Source: Candidatus Neomarinimicrobiota bacterium (GTDB taxonomy: Bacteria > Fidelibacterota > JAANXI01). From it: a DNA stretch of 64,000 nucleotides. Location: the NCBI GenBank assembly GCA_021734025.1, contig JAIPJS010000003.1:312700-376699 (forward strand). Reading direction: 5' to 3'. This document shows, piece by piece, positions 37,129-47,515 of this stretch. The translations under genes were made by a program, and so were the position numbers. The number at the start of each line of letters is the position of its first letter. Position 1 is the stretch's first letter. The notes under the pieces were generated by a model. That model saw nothing but the letters and a program-made list of their open reading frames with translations. It ran no database searches and was not told the DNA's origin.

Positions 37129-40100
37129 GTGAAACGGACATTACTCTATATTGCTGGTGCCGTATTGGTGGTCCTCGCCGCGGGGATCATCTGGCTCTTT
37201 ACTCCAATGGGTAAGAAGACCGTCCAGCAATTTGTATTTCAAAAGTTTGAGCAGTCGACAGGATATAAAATTCAGTCTGCAGATTTTGAAACAAACCTTA
37301 TCTCCAGAATAACATTTCGGGATGTCACAATTACGGATACGCTGACCCGGAGTTCTTTGGGCATTTCCGAACTGACCGTCAATTACAAGCTGATGCCGGC
37401 ATTCCGTGGCAGGGTAACTGTCGATTCTCTGGAATCTGACGGTATTCGTATTCATCTAAACCGGAATCTTCTTGACAGATTTACAAGTATTTCCAAAGAT
37501 GAACCGGTAAAGCAGAGTCGCTGGAAGTTCAAACTGCGGTATGCTGATGTGTCAAATGTCCAGATTTCCTACGAAGATACCAGTAATAATGCACACGTCT
37601 TGCTCAGGAATATCGATGCCCTGTATATCCCAGAGAAAACCGTTTCGGTAGATATTTCCGGCTTGAATGGTGTTTACCAGGGAGAAATTGTACGTCCATT
37701 TTCGGCAAGGATCCGCGGGGAATATCTGTCCGGAGATCGATGGCAAATGCCCGTGGCAACTATCCGGGGCCGGGAAACTTCACTTTCCGCCCAGGGAGAA
37801 ATAGGTCTCGGGGAGAGCCTGCAAATAGATTTGATGTTTGACGGAAAAATCGGACACGATCTCCTGTATTTCGCCAGAGAATTTCTCCCGGAAGAACAGG
37901 AGGACAGGATCACCCTTTCCGCGGTGTCGCTGACAGGTGATGTTCGTTACGATTCTTCGCTGAACTACAGTGGAGAAATCGGCGCAGAATACGTTCAATA
38001 CGATACTATAAGAGTAGAATCGCTGGCCGCGAGTATTACCGGGAATAATGAGATGGTCAACTTCAATAGTGTACGTACTCTACTCGGTTCGGAAAGAGAT
38101 ACACTTAGAATTACGGGAAAATATGACTGGCACAGAAAAGAGAGCGAAGTCAATGCGGCCGGACACTTGTCGTCACTCCGATATGTGAAGTATTTTCTCG
38201 CCGGGGAAGAGATACCTGTCGATTCTCCGGTCGATTTTTCACTCAACGCCAGTATACCGGCAACCGGTATCGAGCAGACGACCGGCAGCGGGAAATTCAG
38301 GTTCACCCAGCCAATCATCAGCCAAAAAAAATACTCGGAGATGCAAACGGATATTACCGTTTCGGCAGATTCGCTGCGCATCAGTGGGGAACATCTGGAT
38401 AACCAGGTAGAAATCTCCGGGCAATTTGCGTGGCCATTTCAGTTTGATGGGACAATACAACTTAACAGCATCGCAGAGTTTGATTCAACCGTAGCACAAC
38501 TGCTCTCACCAGTAGTCAGCGGAGAGTTCGCTGGAAGAGTTGGCCATGCTGATATGTTTACCGTCAATGGTGAATTATTTGCCGATGTGACTTACTCATC
38601 TGCGGACGGCAACCCGTATAGCGTTCATTCCGAACTCCCGTTCCAGGGAGACACTGCCGGTTTCAGAATTCGCGATGGCTCATTAAAAGTAAATGACCTT
38701 TCTCCGAGTAATGTTCGGGCAGGTGTCGATTTTTCGCCCCAGTTAAAGGTATCTCTAGATATTACAGAGCCATATTCACCCAACGGGGATTCGACCCTGG
38801 GCAATTTTCATGCTGGCGTGCAGTATAGTCAGATGAAAGGATACGCCGGACAGATTGTTGCCGAAAACCTTTCGCTGCAGCGCTGGACCCAGTTGATACC
38901 CCGAATGGTAAATCAGGTTTATGGAAATGTTAATATCCAGACAGATTTTATTTATACTCAAGACTCACTGCAGGGAAGTGGCCGTATATTTATGAAGGAG
39001 GCCCGGTTTGCCACGACTCCCATCGATTCGGTGAATGCCCAATTTCACTGGGATACAGCTGGATTAACCATTACTTCCGGCAAAGCGTCTACACAAAATT
39101 TATCGGCGAGTCTGGATGGATATCTGCCGTTCTCTTCCAATGATTCTCTCCATTTGACCGTTTCCGGAGAACGCTGGCCGCTGGATGTCGCCAACCCGTT
39201 TTTACCCGATCCCTGGCAAATTAATGGCATGATAAACCACAAAATTACGGTGCAAGGAAATTACTTAACACCTTCAATTGAAGGACAGGTTGAGGTGGAT
39301 TCAGGGTTCGTTCGCTGGGATAAAAACAATCCGCCAATTAAGAATTTCCAGGCCAGAATCGATTTTAGCGGCCGGACATTCGATGTGCAGTTTGTGCATT
39401 TTCAATATGATACCTATCCCGTAAAAATTTCGGGGGAAGGAACGCTCACCCCTAGTTTCAACGGGGAAATCTCACTGGAGCCCAAAGGGGCTGTTGAGGT
39501 AGATTTTGATTACAGTCAGGGTGGAAGGGTTGCACTCATAATGAATAGCGTTCCTGTGGCGGTGGCCAGGGCTTATATCCCACTACAATTAAAAACGCCT
39601 GGTAATGTAAGTGGAACCCTGAATATCGATTCCTTTACAGAGGATCCCTTCATTCAAAGCAATGGGGTTTGGCAAAGCCAGGATGATACCAGTGCCTCAG
39701 AGTGGAGTTATCGCTGGAATGGGGAATACCAGGAACAAAAAATCACGCTAAACCGATCAACATTGTCCACACCGAACGGCATTATACAGGTACAGGGCAG
39801 CGTCCCCCTTGATATGCAAAACGGTGGTATCACGGATTCCGTGAAGGTCGATTCCCTGGATTTGTGGCTGGTTGTCTCGGAGATCAAGGCTCAGCTCGCC
39901 AACGATTATACAGACAGAATTAGGGCGACCTCGGGCGAGGTGAACGGCGACATCAGTGTTGGTGGTACATGGGCGGAACCGACTCTTGGTGGCTACCTGT
40001 CGGGTACGGATATCGATCTCCATAGTGCAATACAGGAGTGGGAAGTGTTAGATCTTGGTTGGCAGATGGATTTCAATGGCAAGCAATTTACACTCAATAA

Positions 40101-41934
40101 CGCATCCGCCAGCCTAAATTCGTATCCAATTGAGGCTGCGGGTTCGTTTACTTTTGATGATCCTAAAAATATTGCTGTTGAATTGGACGGCGAGTTCAAT
40201 AATCATAGTCAATTACAACTCAGAATGAAGCATAACAGCGTTACCGACTCAATTGCTGGTAATCTGCACGTTTCCAAACTCAGGCTGGATACGCTGTTGA
40301 ATGTGATTAAGGTGCAAAAACCGCTGCAAGGAATTACGCATCTATCGATCGCGTTGTCCGGAACCCGGAGTGCGCCGGAATTTAATTATACTGCGGATGT
40401 CAAAGATCTCACGGTTGAACAGGTCCGATTCCAGCAGGCTACTTTCTCCGGAAATTACCAATCAGGATTTCTCGCTATCGACACACTCCTGTTAAAAAAT
40501 AAAGGAGCGAGCGTACTCGGCTCCGGCCGGGTTTCCGCGGATGTAAGTCTGGCCCCATTCTCAATAGCGGCGGTAGGGGAGCAGGCCGATTTTCAATTTG
40601 CCGCCCGGGATTTCCCGCTGGATCCTTTTGAGATCGGCTTTGCGAACGAGGCAGATATCAACGGCATATTGAATGCGGATGTCAGCTATAAGAAGACGGA
40701 AACAAGCAGAAAAATTACCGGTAATCTTGCTGTGACCAGGTTTAATTCGAATCTTCCGTTTTTTCAGCAGAAGATAACCAGCGGAGAGCTCCAATTAGAC
40801 TTCAATGGAAACCGGGTTCAAGTTCAGCGAGGAAGGCTTAGTATCGACAAGCACCCGGTACAGTTTGCCGGAACTGTGACGATTCCGCCCGAGGGTGCCG
40901 TTCAGTATGATATGTCCATATCTACCGACCAAATAACACTGACCCGGGAAAAGATTGTTAGCATGACACTGGCTCCGTCTAATCTTCGTTTGATCACCCG
41001 AGCTGGTGAACCGACTTATGTAGAGGGAACTGTTACGTTCAATTCCTTCAAATACAGGAAGGATATCCCAAACCCGCAAATTCTCACCCTGATTGGCACA
41101 CGGACTATTAGGCCACAGCGGTTGACGCAGGCCATGCTGGAGGATATCAGGCTTAATCTCTCGGTACAGATGCTGAAAAATGCGACCGTACAGAACAATT
41201 TAGCCGATCTTGAATTTACCGCAGATGTACAATTATCCGGCCCGTTATACCAGCCAAGGTTTTCCGGGCGTATTGCGACAAACAGCGGCGAAATTTTCTA
41301 TCTGAGACGGACTTTTGAAATACAGAATGCGCAGGTTTTTTTCAACGGGACACCGAACCTGAATCCGGATATTAATATCGTTGCGACCACAGTAGTGCCA
41401 GATTATCAGAATATTGATGAAATCGATTATACTTTTACCCTGAATATTACCAATACCCTGCGACAGCCGCGGATTCAATTATCCTCAGACCCGGCGAGGC
41501 GTCCAAAGACCAACGAACAATTGACACAGAGCGATATCATTGGAATTCTGGCTGTGGGGCGCCCCAGGGACCAGTTTTCCGGGGTAGTTGGAGAAGGGAA
41601 CCTGACACAGACACTCGTACGGCAAGCTGAGCAGTTTTCCAGCAAACGAATTGCCTCGGCGGTAGAATACCGGGTCGGCCGCCTGCTGGATCTGGACAAA
41701 GTGGCAATTGAAGGGAACCTCTTCAATATGAGCGGGGCGCACTCACCGACATTTACTGCGCAGAAAGATCTGTCCAAGCGGTTGACGCTGACGTATTCTA
41801 CCTCCATAGGGCATTCAAACGAACAAGGCATCCGTTTGAATTATCAGCTCTCACCAACCTGGTACCTGGTCACAGAGACGAACCAGCAGGAAGAGTACGG
41901 CGTTGACCTGAAATACCGGATTAAGTTCAAATGA
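37129..41934 (+). CDS. tamB: TamB-like translocation and assembly module protein
   Basis: 1601 residues from a GTG start (GGAG upstream). An N-terminal signal anchor ('LLYIAGAVLVVLAAGIIWLF') is followed by long repetitive beta-strand sequence typical of AsmA/TamB proteins. The C-terminal TamB domain includes 'SGRIATNSGEIFYLRRTFEI', 'IDYTFTLNITNTLRQPRIQL' and 'LTQSDIIGILAVGRP'. TamB spans the periplasm, and with TamA helps assemble outer-membrane proteins or carry lipid to the outer membrane. Its stop overlaps the start of the Omp85 gene by 4 bp (ATGA), as in classical tamA-tamB pairs but with the order reversed. Confidence 0.93.
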   Translation: MKRTLLYIAGAVLVVLAAGIIWLFTPMGKKTVQQFVFQKFEQSTGYKIQSADFETNLISRITFRDVTITDTLTRSSLGISELTVNYKLMPAFRGRVTVDSLESDGIRIHLNRNLLDRFTSISKDEPVKQSRWKFKLRYADVSNVQISYEDTSNNAHVLLRNIDALYIPEKTVSVDISGLNGVYQGEIVRPFSARIRGEYLSGDRWQMPVATIRGRETSLSAQGEIGLGESLQIDLMFDGKIGHDLLYFAREFLPEEQEDRITLSAVSLTGDVRYDSSLNYSGEIGAEYVQYDTIRVESLAASITGNNEMVNFNSVRTLLGSERDTLRITGKYDWHRKESEVNAAGHLSSLRYVKYFLAGEEIPVDSPVDFSLNASIPATGIEQTTGSGKFRFTQPIISQKKYSEMQTDITVSADSLRISGEHLDNQVEISGQFAWPFQFDGTIQLNSIAEFDSTVAQLLSPVVSGEFAGRVGHADMFTVNGELFADVTYSSADGNPYSVHSELPFQGDTAGFRIRDGSLKVNDLSPSNVRAGVDFSPQLKVSLDITEPYSPNGDSTLGNFHAGVQYSQMKGYAGQIVAENLSLQRWTQLIPRMVNQVYGNVNIQTDFIYTQDSLQGSGRIFMKEARFATTPIDSVNAQFHWDTAGLTITSGKASTQNLSASLDGYLPFSSNDSLHLTVSGERWPLDVANPFLPDPWQINGMINHKITVQGNYLTPSIEGQVEVDSGFVRWDKNNPPIKNFQARIDFSGRTFDVQFVHFQYDTYPVKISGEGTLTPSFNGEISLEPKGAVEVDFDYSQGGRVALIMNSVPVAVARAYIPLQLKTPGNVSGTLNIDSFTEDPFIQSNGVWQSQDDTSASEWSYRWNGEYQEQKITLNRSTLSTPNGIIQVQGSVPLDMQNGGITDSVKVDSLDLWLVVSEIKAQLANDYTDRIRATSGEVNGDISVGGTWAEPTLGGYLSGTDIDLHSAIQEWEVLDLGWQMDFNGKQFTLNNASASLNSYPIEAAGSFTFDDPKNIAVELDGEFNNHSQLQLRMKHNSVTDSIAGNLHVSKLRLDTLLNVIKVQKPLQGITHLSIALSGTRSAPEFNYTADVKDLTVEQVRFQQATFSGNYQSGFLAIDTLLLKNKGASVLGSGRVSADVSLAPFSIAAVGEQADFQFAARDFPLDPFEIGFANEADINGILNADVSYKKTETSRKITGNLAVTRFNSNLPFFQQKITSGELQLDFNGNRVQVQRGRLSIDKHPVQFAGTVTIPPEGAVQYDMSISTDQITLTREKIVSMTLAPSNLRLITRAGEPTYVEGTVTFNSFKYRKDIPNPQILTLIGTRTIRPQRLTQAMLEDIRLNLSVQMLKNATVQNNLADLEFTADVQLSGPLYQPRFSGRIATNSGEIFYLRRTFEIQNAQVFFNGTPNLNPDINIVATTVVPDYQNIDEIDYTFTLNITNTLRQPRIQLSSDPARRPKTNEQLTQSDIIGILAVGRPRDQFSGVVGEGNLTQTLVRQAEQFSSKRIASAVEYRVGRLLDLDKVAIEGNLFNMSGAHSPTFTAQKDLSKRLTLTYSTSIGHSNEQGIRLNYQLSPTWYLVTETNQQEEYGVDLKYRIKFK

Positions 41935-43727
41935 CCCGCCGTCGCATTATCTTTGGAATACTTGCAATGCTAACGGTGTGTAGTAGTGTGACGGCCCAGG
42001 ATGAACCCGGTGAACAGCCATTTGTGGACAAAATCACAATCGAGGGAAATGAGCATATTTCCGGTAGTGCAATCCGGAATACCATGTTTACCAAGACCAG
42101 CCATTGGTGGAATCGTTCCAGGCTCGAGATGGAATTATTCAAGGATGATCTCAGATCAATTACGACACTGTACAATAACCGTGGCTTCCTGGAGGCGGTA
42201 ATAGCCGGCTGGGATACCTCCTACGTAGAGAAAAACCGGGTCAGAATTACTATCAACATAGATGAGGGCCCTCAATCTATCGTGGGCGAAATTACTTTTA
42301 AGGGCAATCAGGTATATTCCGATGATCGATTACGGGAAGAACTGCAGATTGAATCTGGAAAAGCGTTCAGCTTTCTCAGGTTAAGTCGATCCACATGGAA
42401 TATCATAAATGCCTATGCGGACGGGGGATACCTGGAAGCCCAGGCAGAACCGCAAGTCCAAACCACCGATCACGTGATTGATTTGGCCTTCAATATTACG
42501 GAAGGCAATCCAATATATGCGGATTCAGTTCTTATCACGGGGAACGAAAAGACCAAAGATTTTGTAGTGAAACGGGAGATCAGGATCGACAACGGAGATC
42601 TCCTCACTCATTCAAAAATTATTCAAAGTCAGCGCAATTTATACAAAACCGGCATATTTAACAGTGTATCTATTTCTCCCGCCAGGGATTCGGTAGGGAA
42701 CAACTATCGCAATGTCTATGTCCGCTTGTCGGAGGCGGAAACCGGGGAATTTAATTTTGGCCTCGGATATGGCTCAAAAGAGTTGTTTCGGGGGACGGCT
42801 GAACTTCTGCAATCGAATCTCCGGGGTACAGGACAGCGTATCGGTTTGCGTGGCAAGGCAAGTTTTGCGGAACTGAGAGGGGAAGTCCTCTACACTGCAC
42901 CATTTTTCATCCTTTGGGGAGTTCGCCTGGATAATACGGTTTATGCTCGCCGACAGGGGGAGCCCGACTTTATTAACCCGGATTACGTCCTGAATCGCCT
43001 TGGGATTGAATCCACAATCGGGCGGGAAATTTTTACCTATTCGCGGATATCATCCTCCCTGAAGTTCGAAAACAACTTTTTCTCCGAGATGAATATACCG
43101 GCTACCGAGGAAACAGATACCGCTAATACCAGGATTCGAAGTATTAATCTTACGTACACCAGAGATTCCAGAAAGAATCTGTTTAACTCCTCGTCTGGCA
43201 GCTTTTTCTCTTTGTCGGGTCTGATTGCGGGCTCCATTTTCGAGGGGACGAATTCCTTTTTGCGCCTTACCGGCGATTATGCACGGTACTATCCAGCCCG
43301 CCCCTGGTTAACGCTTGCGATGAACCTCTCAACCGGCGTCATGTACGAAATTGGAGAAACGCAGAGTATCCCAATCTATGAGCGATTTTATGCCGGCGGG
43401 GATCAGTCGGTCCGGGGGTATTCTGAGAAATCGCTGTCACCGATGCGAAACGGTACGCCGATTGGTGGTAATTTCAAAACGGTTGTGCGGTTCGAAACAC
43501 GGTTCAAGGTATATAAAGGGTTACATCTTGCTCTGTTCAGCGACACCGGAAACACCTGGCGGCGTGTGGAATTACAAAATCTGCGGGAAATGCGAACCGG
43601 TGTGGGGCTCGGCTTACGATATGAAACACCTATTGGAGTTGCGCGAGTCGATTACGGTGTAAAAGTCAACCGGCAGGCGAGAGAATCCGTTGGCCAGATT
43701 CATATTACCCTGGGGCAAGCATTTTGA
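41931..43727 (+). CDS. Omp85-family outer-membrane assembly protein (TamA/BamA-like)
   Basis: 598 residues: signal peptide (to about 'SVTAQ'), three POTRA-type domains (about 28-270; 'VDKITIEGNEHISGSAIRN', 'GEITFKGNQVYSDDRLREEL', 'ADSVLITGNEKTKDFVVKRE') and a C-terminal beta-barrel ending in Phe ('QIHITLGQAF'). The conserved 'QSVRGY' in 'GGDQSVRGYSEKSLSP' matches the (V/I)RGF/Y motif of loop 6. Length and three POTRAs fit TamA better than BamA. It overlaps tamB by 4 bp and the next gene by 4 bp, so the pair is surely co-translated. Confidence 0.93.
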   Translation: MTRRRIIFGILAMLTVCSSVTAQDEPGEQPFVDKITIEGNEHISGSAIRNTMFTKTSHWWNRSRLEMELFKDDLRSITTLYNNRGFLEAVIAGWDTSYVEKNRVRITINIDEGPQSIVGEITFKGNQVYSDDRLREELQIESGKAFSFLRLSRSTWNIINAYADGGYLEAQAEPQVQTTDHVIDLAFNITEGNPIYADSVLITGNEKTKDFVVKREIRIDNGDLLTHSKIIQSQRNLYKTGIFNSVSISPARDSVGNNYRNVYVRLSEAETGEFNFGLGYGSKELFRGTAELLQSNLRGTGQRIGLRGKASFAELRGEVLYTAPFFILWGVRLDNTVYARRQGEPDFINPDYVLNRLGIESTIGREIFTYSRISSSLKFENNFFSEMNIPATEETDTANTRIRSINLTYTRDSRKNLFNSSSGSFFSLSGLIAGSIFEGTNSFLRLTGDYARYYPARPWLTLAMNLSTGVMYEIGETQSIPIYERFYAGGDQSVRGYSEKSLSPMRNGTPIGGNFKTVVRFETRFKVYKGLHLALFSDTGNTWRRVELQNLREMRTGVGLGLRYETPIGVARVDYGVKVNRQARESVGQIHITLGQAF

Positions 43728-44515
43728 GCGTAGAGACTGCGATCATACCCGCCGGTGGGCTCGGTACGCGCATGGCGCCGTTCAGTCAGTGCTATCCCAA
43801 GGAAATGGTCCCGGTTGGTGTCACGCCGGCTTTATTCTGGATTTGCCAAGAACTCCTCGATGCGGACGTTAAGAAAATTTCCGTGGTTTTATCGCCTGAG
43901 AAAGAGGATCTAAGCGGATTGTTGATACATAATTTTCCGGAGATTTCGTTCACATTTATCACACAGGACAGCCCTCTCGGTCTTGCCGATGCATTACTCT
44001 GCGCATATAAAAAAATCAACATAACGCCAGTACACATGGTGCTTCCGGACAACCTCTGCATTGAGCCGGGAATAAATGTGACCAGGGAATTGACAAATGC
44101 CTATACCAGGGTTGAACATTCGGTGCTTGGTATGATTAAGGTGACCAGGCCGAAAGAGGCTAAACTGTACGGTGCCTCCGGAATAGGCAAATTCAGTGTG
44201 GTGAAAGGCAATCTGTATAAAATTGAACATCTGCAGGATAAGCAGGAAGGCCCGGTTGGTGATTATGCGGAAGTTCCGTTTTTACGAACAATAGGGAGGG
44301 GGGTGCTCACTGAAGATTTTTTCGATATTGCACTGAAACTCTCCTCAGGTAGCAGCAATGAAAACGAGTTTGACGATGTCCCCATCTACCAACAACTGAT
44401 TGCGGATTTTGCACTTTTCGGATACCTTTTACCTGAAATGGTTTACGATATAGGTAATCCCGACGGATATTTGGCTGCGCAAGCTAACCTCGCGCAGCAG
44501 CGTGGAGTAATATGA
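43724..44515 (+). CDS. GalU-like sugar-1-phosphate nucleotidyltransferase
   Basis: 263 residues. The TTG start overlaps the TGA of the previous gene (TTGA). 'IIPAGGLGTRMAPFSQCYPKEM' is the nucleotide-binding motif (split: AGGLGTRMAPFSQ and YPKEMVPV); 'HMVLPDNLCIEPG' and 'TIGRGVLTEDFFDIALKL' follow the GalU pattern. It is shorter than GalU (about 290-300). GalU makes UDP-glucose from UTP and glucose 1-phosphate for cell-envelope glycans. Linked by overlaps to an Omp85 gene upstream and an MBL hydrolase downstream. The exact sugar is not certain. Confidence 0.82.
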   Translation: MSVETAIIPAGGLGTRMAPFSQCYPKEMVPVGVTPALFWICQELLDADVKKISVVLSPEKEDLSGLLIHNFPEISFTFITQDSPLGLADALLCAYKKINITPVHMVLPDNLCIEPGINVTRELTNAYTRVEHSVLGMIKVTRPKEAKLYGASGIGKFSVVKGNLYKIEHLQDKQEGPVGDYAEVPFLRTIGRGVLTEDFFDIALKLSSGSSNENEFDDVPIYQQLIADFALFGYLLPEMVYDIGNPDGYLAAQANLAQQRGVI

Positions 44516-45270
44516 AGTTGACCATCCTTGGTTCGGGTACGTGTATTCCAGCACCAAACAGGGGAAACTCCGGCTATCTGCTTGAAACCGGAGATTCTCT
44601 GATTCTCATAGATAGCGGGTCCGGAGCACTTCGTAGAGTTGCGGATTACGGATTTGATTATCGGAAAATTCGAAACGTTTGCTACAGTCACCTACATCCG
44701 GACCATACCATAGATTTTGTGCCGTTTCTTTTTGCCCTGAAGAATGACCCGGATATCAAGGAACTTCACCAATTAATGGTGAGTGCACCAGTGGGTTTCA
44801 GGGAATATTATGCAGAATTGGTTGAAGTGTACGGCAGCTGGATTCAGGCGGAGCACCTGGAAGTAAATATCACCGAGCACGAGCGGAGAGACATTTTTCC
44901 AATAGATGACATTACCGTCGAAACCGGGCCAGTGGTGCATAGCGAAGAGAGTATCGCATATCGATTTACCGGGAATAACGGGCAGACGCTCGTATATTCC
45001 GGTGACACGGGTTATTCAGAAGAGTTCGCGGAATTTGCAAAAGATGCTGATTTGTTAGTAATTGAGTCTGCCATTCCGGAGGGAACCGATTTTGAAGGAC
45101 ACTGCTCACCATCTGATGCGGCAAAAATCGCAGAATTAGCTCAAGCGAAGAAAACGGTACTTACACATTTTTATCCACAGGTAGAGCAGGAGGATATTCC
45201 TGGAGTTGTTCAACAATATTATTCTGGTGAAATACTGCTTGCCGAGGATGGCCTAAATGTCGATATATAA
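44512..45270 (+). CDS. MBL-fold metallo-hydrolase, ribonuclease Z-like
   Basis: 252 residues. The metal motif 'CYSHLHPDHTIDFVPFLF' (HxHxDH), 'LVYSGDTGYSEEFAEFAKDA' and 'GHCSPSDAAKIAELAQAKK' with the later His in 'LTHFYP' are those of RNase Z/arylsulfatase-like MBL enzymes. It lacks the exosite insert of true tRNase Z, so it may be a different phosphodiesterase or hydrolase. It starts within the stop of the previous gene (ATGA). Confidence 0.88.
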   Translation: MKLTILGSGTCIPAPNRGNSGYLLETGDSLILIDSGSGALRRVADYGFDYRKIRNVCYSHLHPDHTIDFVPFLFALKNDPDIKELHQLMVSAPVGFREYYAELVEVYGSWIQAEHLEVNITEHERRDIFPIDDITVETGPVVHSEESIAYRFTGNNGQTLVYSGDTGYSEEFAEFAKDADLLVIESAIPEGTDFEGHCSPSDAAKIAELAQAKKTVLTHFYPQVEQEDIPGVVQQYYSGEILLAEDGLNVDI

Positions 45271-47515
45271 GCCAATTAACATGAAATACCTTACGTTATA
45301 CATTATACTAATTTTGTTTCCGGTTTTCGGATTGACTCAAAACCCACTCCAGTCTAACCCGCTGCAGCAGGTTCGAGGGCAATCAACGAATACTCCGGCA
45401 GACTCTGGCAGTGCGGACACTTCCAAGGTTGTCCAGATTAACCGGGAATCCATCAATCAGCGCATCGACGAGCTGCAAAAGCGATATAAAACACTGTTTG
45501 ACCGGGATGAGATTGCCTTTTCAAAGGAGACCTTTTCAAATCTCTGGAGAGATGTGCAGCAGGCATTTCGCGGGGAAACTGAAGTTATTGCCAACGTAAA
45601 AACTGCCGTAAACCAGTATTTCTCCAGCTGGAATCATGCCACAAACCTGTTTCTCGCCATAATCATTGTTATTGGCCTGCTTGCATCATTTTTTCCGTTA
45701 AAGAAGTTTTTAAACCATCGGCGTAACCGACTTGGTGAGAGTGAAATACTGGCGTTTAATACGCTTGGACACGTCCTGGAAATTACATTGCGTGCGCTTC
45801 CGACTGTCTACATCATGGCCGGCATTTGGCTGATTGCCCTAGTACTGAGTCTGCAGCCCAATCTATATTATGCAATCTTACGTATCGCGATAGCGGTTAT
45901 TATATATAAGCTCGCACGGTGGTTTCTGGAGGTGGTGTTTGCTCCTGAGGAAGTTCATCACCGGCTTGTGCCGTGTAACACGAAAATAGCCCGGTATTTT
46001 TTCCACATAGCACGATCGCTGCTCCAGTGGACGCTGTTGTACATTATTGTACTTTTCACCCTGCAGTACCTGGAATACCACCAGGATTTTAGGTATTTTA
46101 TTAAGTTTGTCTATCGGGTCGGGGCAATCCTCCTGTTTACAGTACTCTTTGCAAGGAGGGATTTTACGCTCTCCCTGATTCCAAAAAGTGAAGTGAAATT
46201 CTACACCCGGCTCCGAAATTTCTTTAATAAGACGTACTACCTTGTTTACACAATTTTACTCTTCACCGGATTATTATCAATTTTAGGTTACTCCAACCTG
46301 TCGTCATTTATATTCAGCAGGGCGTTTTACACGGCAGCTATTATTCTTATAGGCATTCTTCTTAATCATATCCTGTATGATGCCATCAACTGGATCATTC
46401 CGGAAGAAAAACGCAAATCTGATGAGGATGAAGATTCAAAGACGGCACGGTTTTGGGACCGGGTGCATACACTATCGCAATTCCTTGTTTCAGCGCTGCT
46501 GATCCTGTTTGGAATAGTACTGATAGCAAAATCCTGGTGGTTACTGGGTGCACAATCGATTTTGGGGTCTCTGAGATCACTATTTACGTTTACAATTTTC
46601 CAGGTGCAGGATACACCGATCACGCCGTGGTCGTTTATCAAGGCAATCCTGATATTCATTGTATTTATTTACATTTCCAAATACTTCCGCCGGTTCCTGA
46701 ATCATAGTGTATTGCAGAAAACCGGCCTGGACAGGGGAGCGCGGCATGCGATTTTAACCATCACCAATTACATTATCCTGGTTATCGGTATTGTGGTGGC
46801 CATGGAAAGTGTTGGCGTCCAGCTGACTACCCTGAAGGTCTTTGCTGGTGCACTGGGGCTCGGTATTGGGTTTGGGTTGCAGAATATTGCTAATAACTTT
46901 GCGAGCGGACTCATAATTCTGTTTGAGCGCCCGATTAAAACCAAGGATTTTGTACATGTGGGTGATATCCTCGGAACGATTACCAATATTTCTGCCAGAA
47001 GTACGACTATTCTGACGCGAGACAACATTGCAATTATAGTCCCCAATTCCGATTTCATTGAGAAAACCGTCATCAACTGGAGTCTGAATGATACACCGAC
47101 ACGGGTTCATATTCCTATCAGTGTGGAGTACGGTACGGACGCGGAAAAGATAAAGGAAATCCTATTGGATCTCGCCAGTGAGCATCCGCGGGTATTGAAG
47201 TATCCCAGGCCCAGGGTATGGTTTAAGGAGTATGGCGAGAGTGCACTCGACTTTGAGTTACTGGCATGGATCAACGATCCCCAGGAGGGGATTAATAACA
47301 TTCAAAGTGATATTAATTTCAGCATTCAAAAACGCTTCCAGGAAGAAGGTGTTGGCATACCATTTCCGCAGCGCGATATTCATATGAAAATTGACGATCA
47401 GAATGCCATCCGGTTCCGGAAATTATTGTCGGGAGAAGCAGTTAAGGTAAAGGATGAAGTAGAGACGGATAATCCCGGTGGTACTGAGGAAGAAACGAAC
47501 GGGGAGAATGACTAA
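45257..47515 (+). CDS. MscS-family mechanosensitive ion channel (large type)
   Basis: 752 residues. GAGGA lies 8 bp before the ATG at 45257, which overlaps the previous gene by 14 bp; an ATG at 45281 would give a cleaner signal peptide ('MKYLTLYIILILFPVFGLTQ'). A periplasmic helical part (about 40-120) and many membrane segments precede the MscS core: the pore helix 'FAGALGLGIGFGLQNIANNF', 'FERPIKTKDFVHVGDILG' and 'NSDFIEKTVINWSLND'. Such channels open under membrane tension and release osmolytes. A potassium channel gene follows with an 8-bp overlap, so the pair looks like an osmotic-control unit. Confidence 0.92.
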   Translation: MSIYKPINMKYLTLYIILILFPVFGLTQNPLQSNPLQQVRGQSTNTPADSGSADTSKVVQINRESINQRIDELQKRYKTLFDRDEIAFSKETFSNLWRDVQQAFRGETEVIANVKTAVNQYFSSWNHATNLFLAIIIVIGLLASFFPLKKFLNHRRNRLGESEILAFNTLGHVLEITLRALPTVYIMAGIWLIALVLSLQPNLYYAILRIAIAVIIYKLARWFLEVVFAPEEVHHRLVPCNTKIARYFFHIARSLLQWTLLYIIVLFTLQYLEYHQDFRYFIKFVYRVGAILLFTVLFARRDFTLSLIPKSEVKFYTRLRNFFNKTYYLVYTILLFTGLLSILGYSNLSSFIFSRAFYTAAIILIGILLNHILYDAINWIIPEEKRKSDEDEDSKTARFWDRVHTLSQFLVSALLILFGIVLIAKSWWLLGAQSILGSLRSLFTFTIFQVQDTPITPWSFIKAILIFIVFIYISKYFRRFLNHSVLQKTGLDRGARHAILTITNYIILVIGIVVAMESVGVQLTTLKVFAGALGLGIGFGLQNIANNFASGLIILFERPIKTKDFVHVGDILGTITNISARSTTILTRDNIAIIVPNSDFIEKTVINWSLNDTPTRVHIPISVEYGTDAEKIKEILLDLASEHPRVLKYPRPRVWFKEYGESALDFELLAWINDPQEGINNIQSDINFSIQKRFQEEGVGIPFPQRDIHMKIDDQNAIRFRKLLSGEAVKVKDEVETDNPGGTEEETNGEND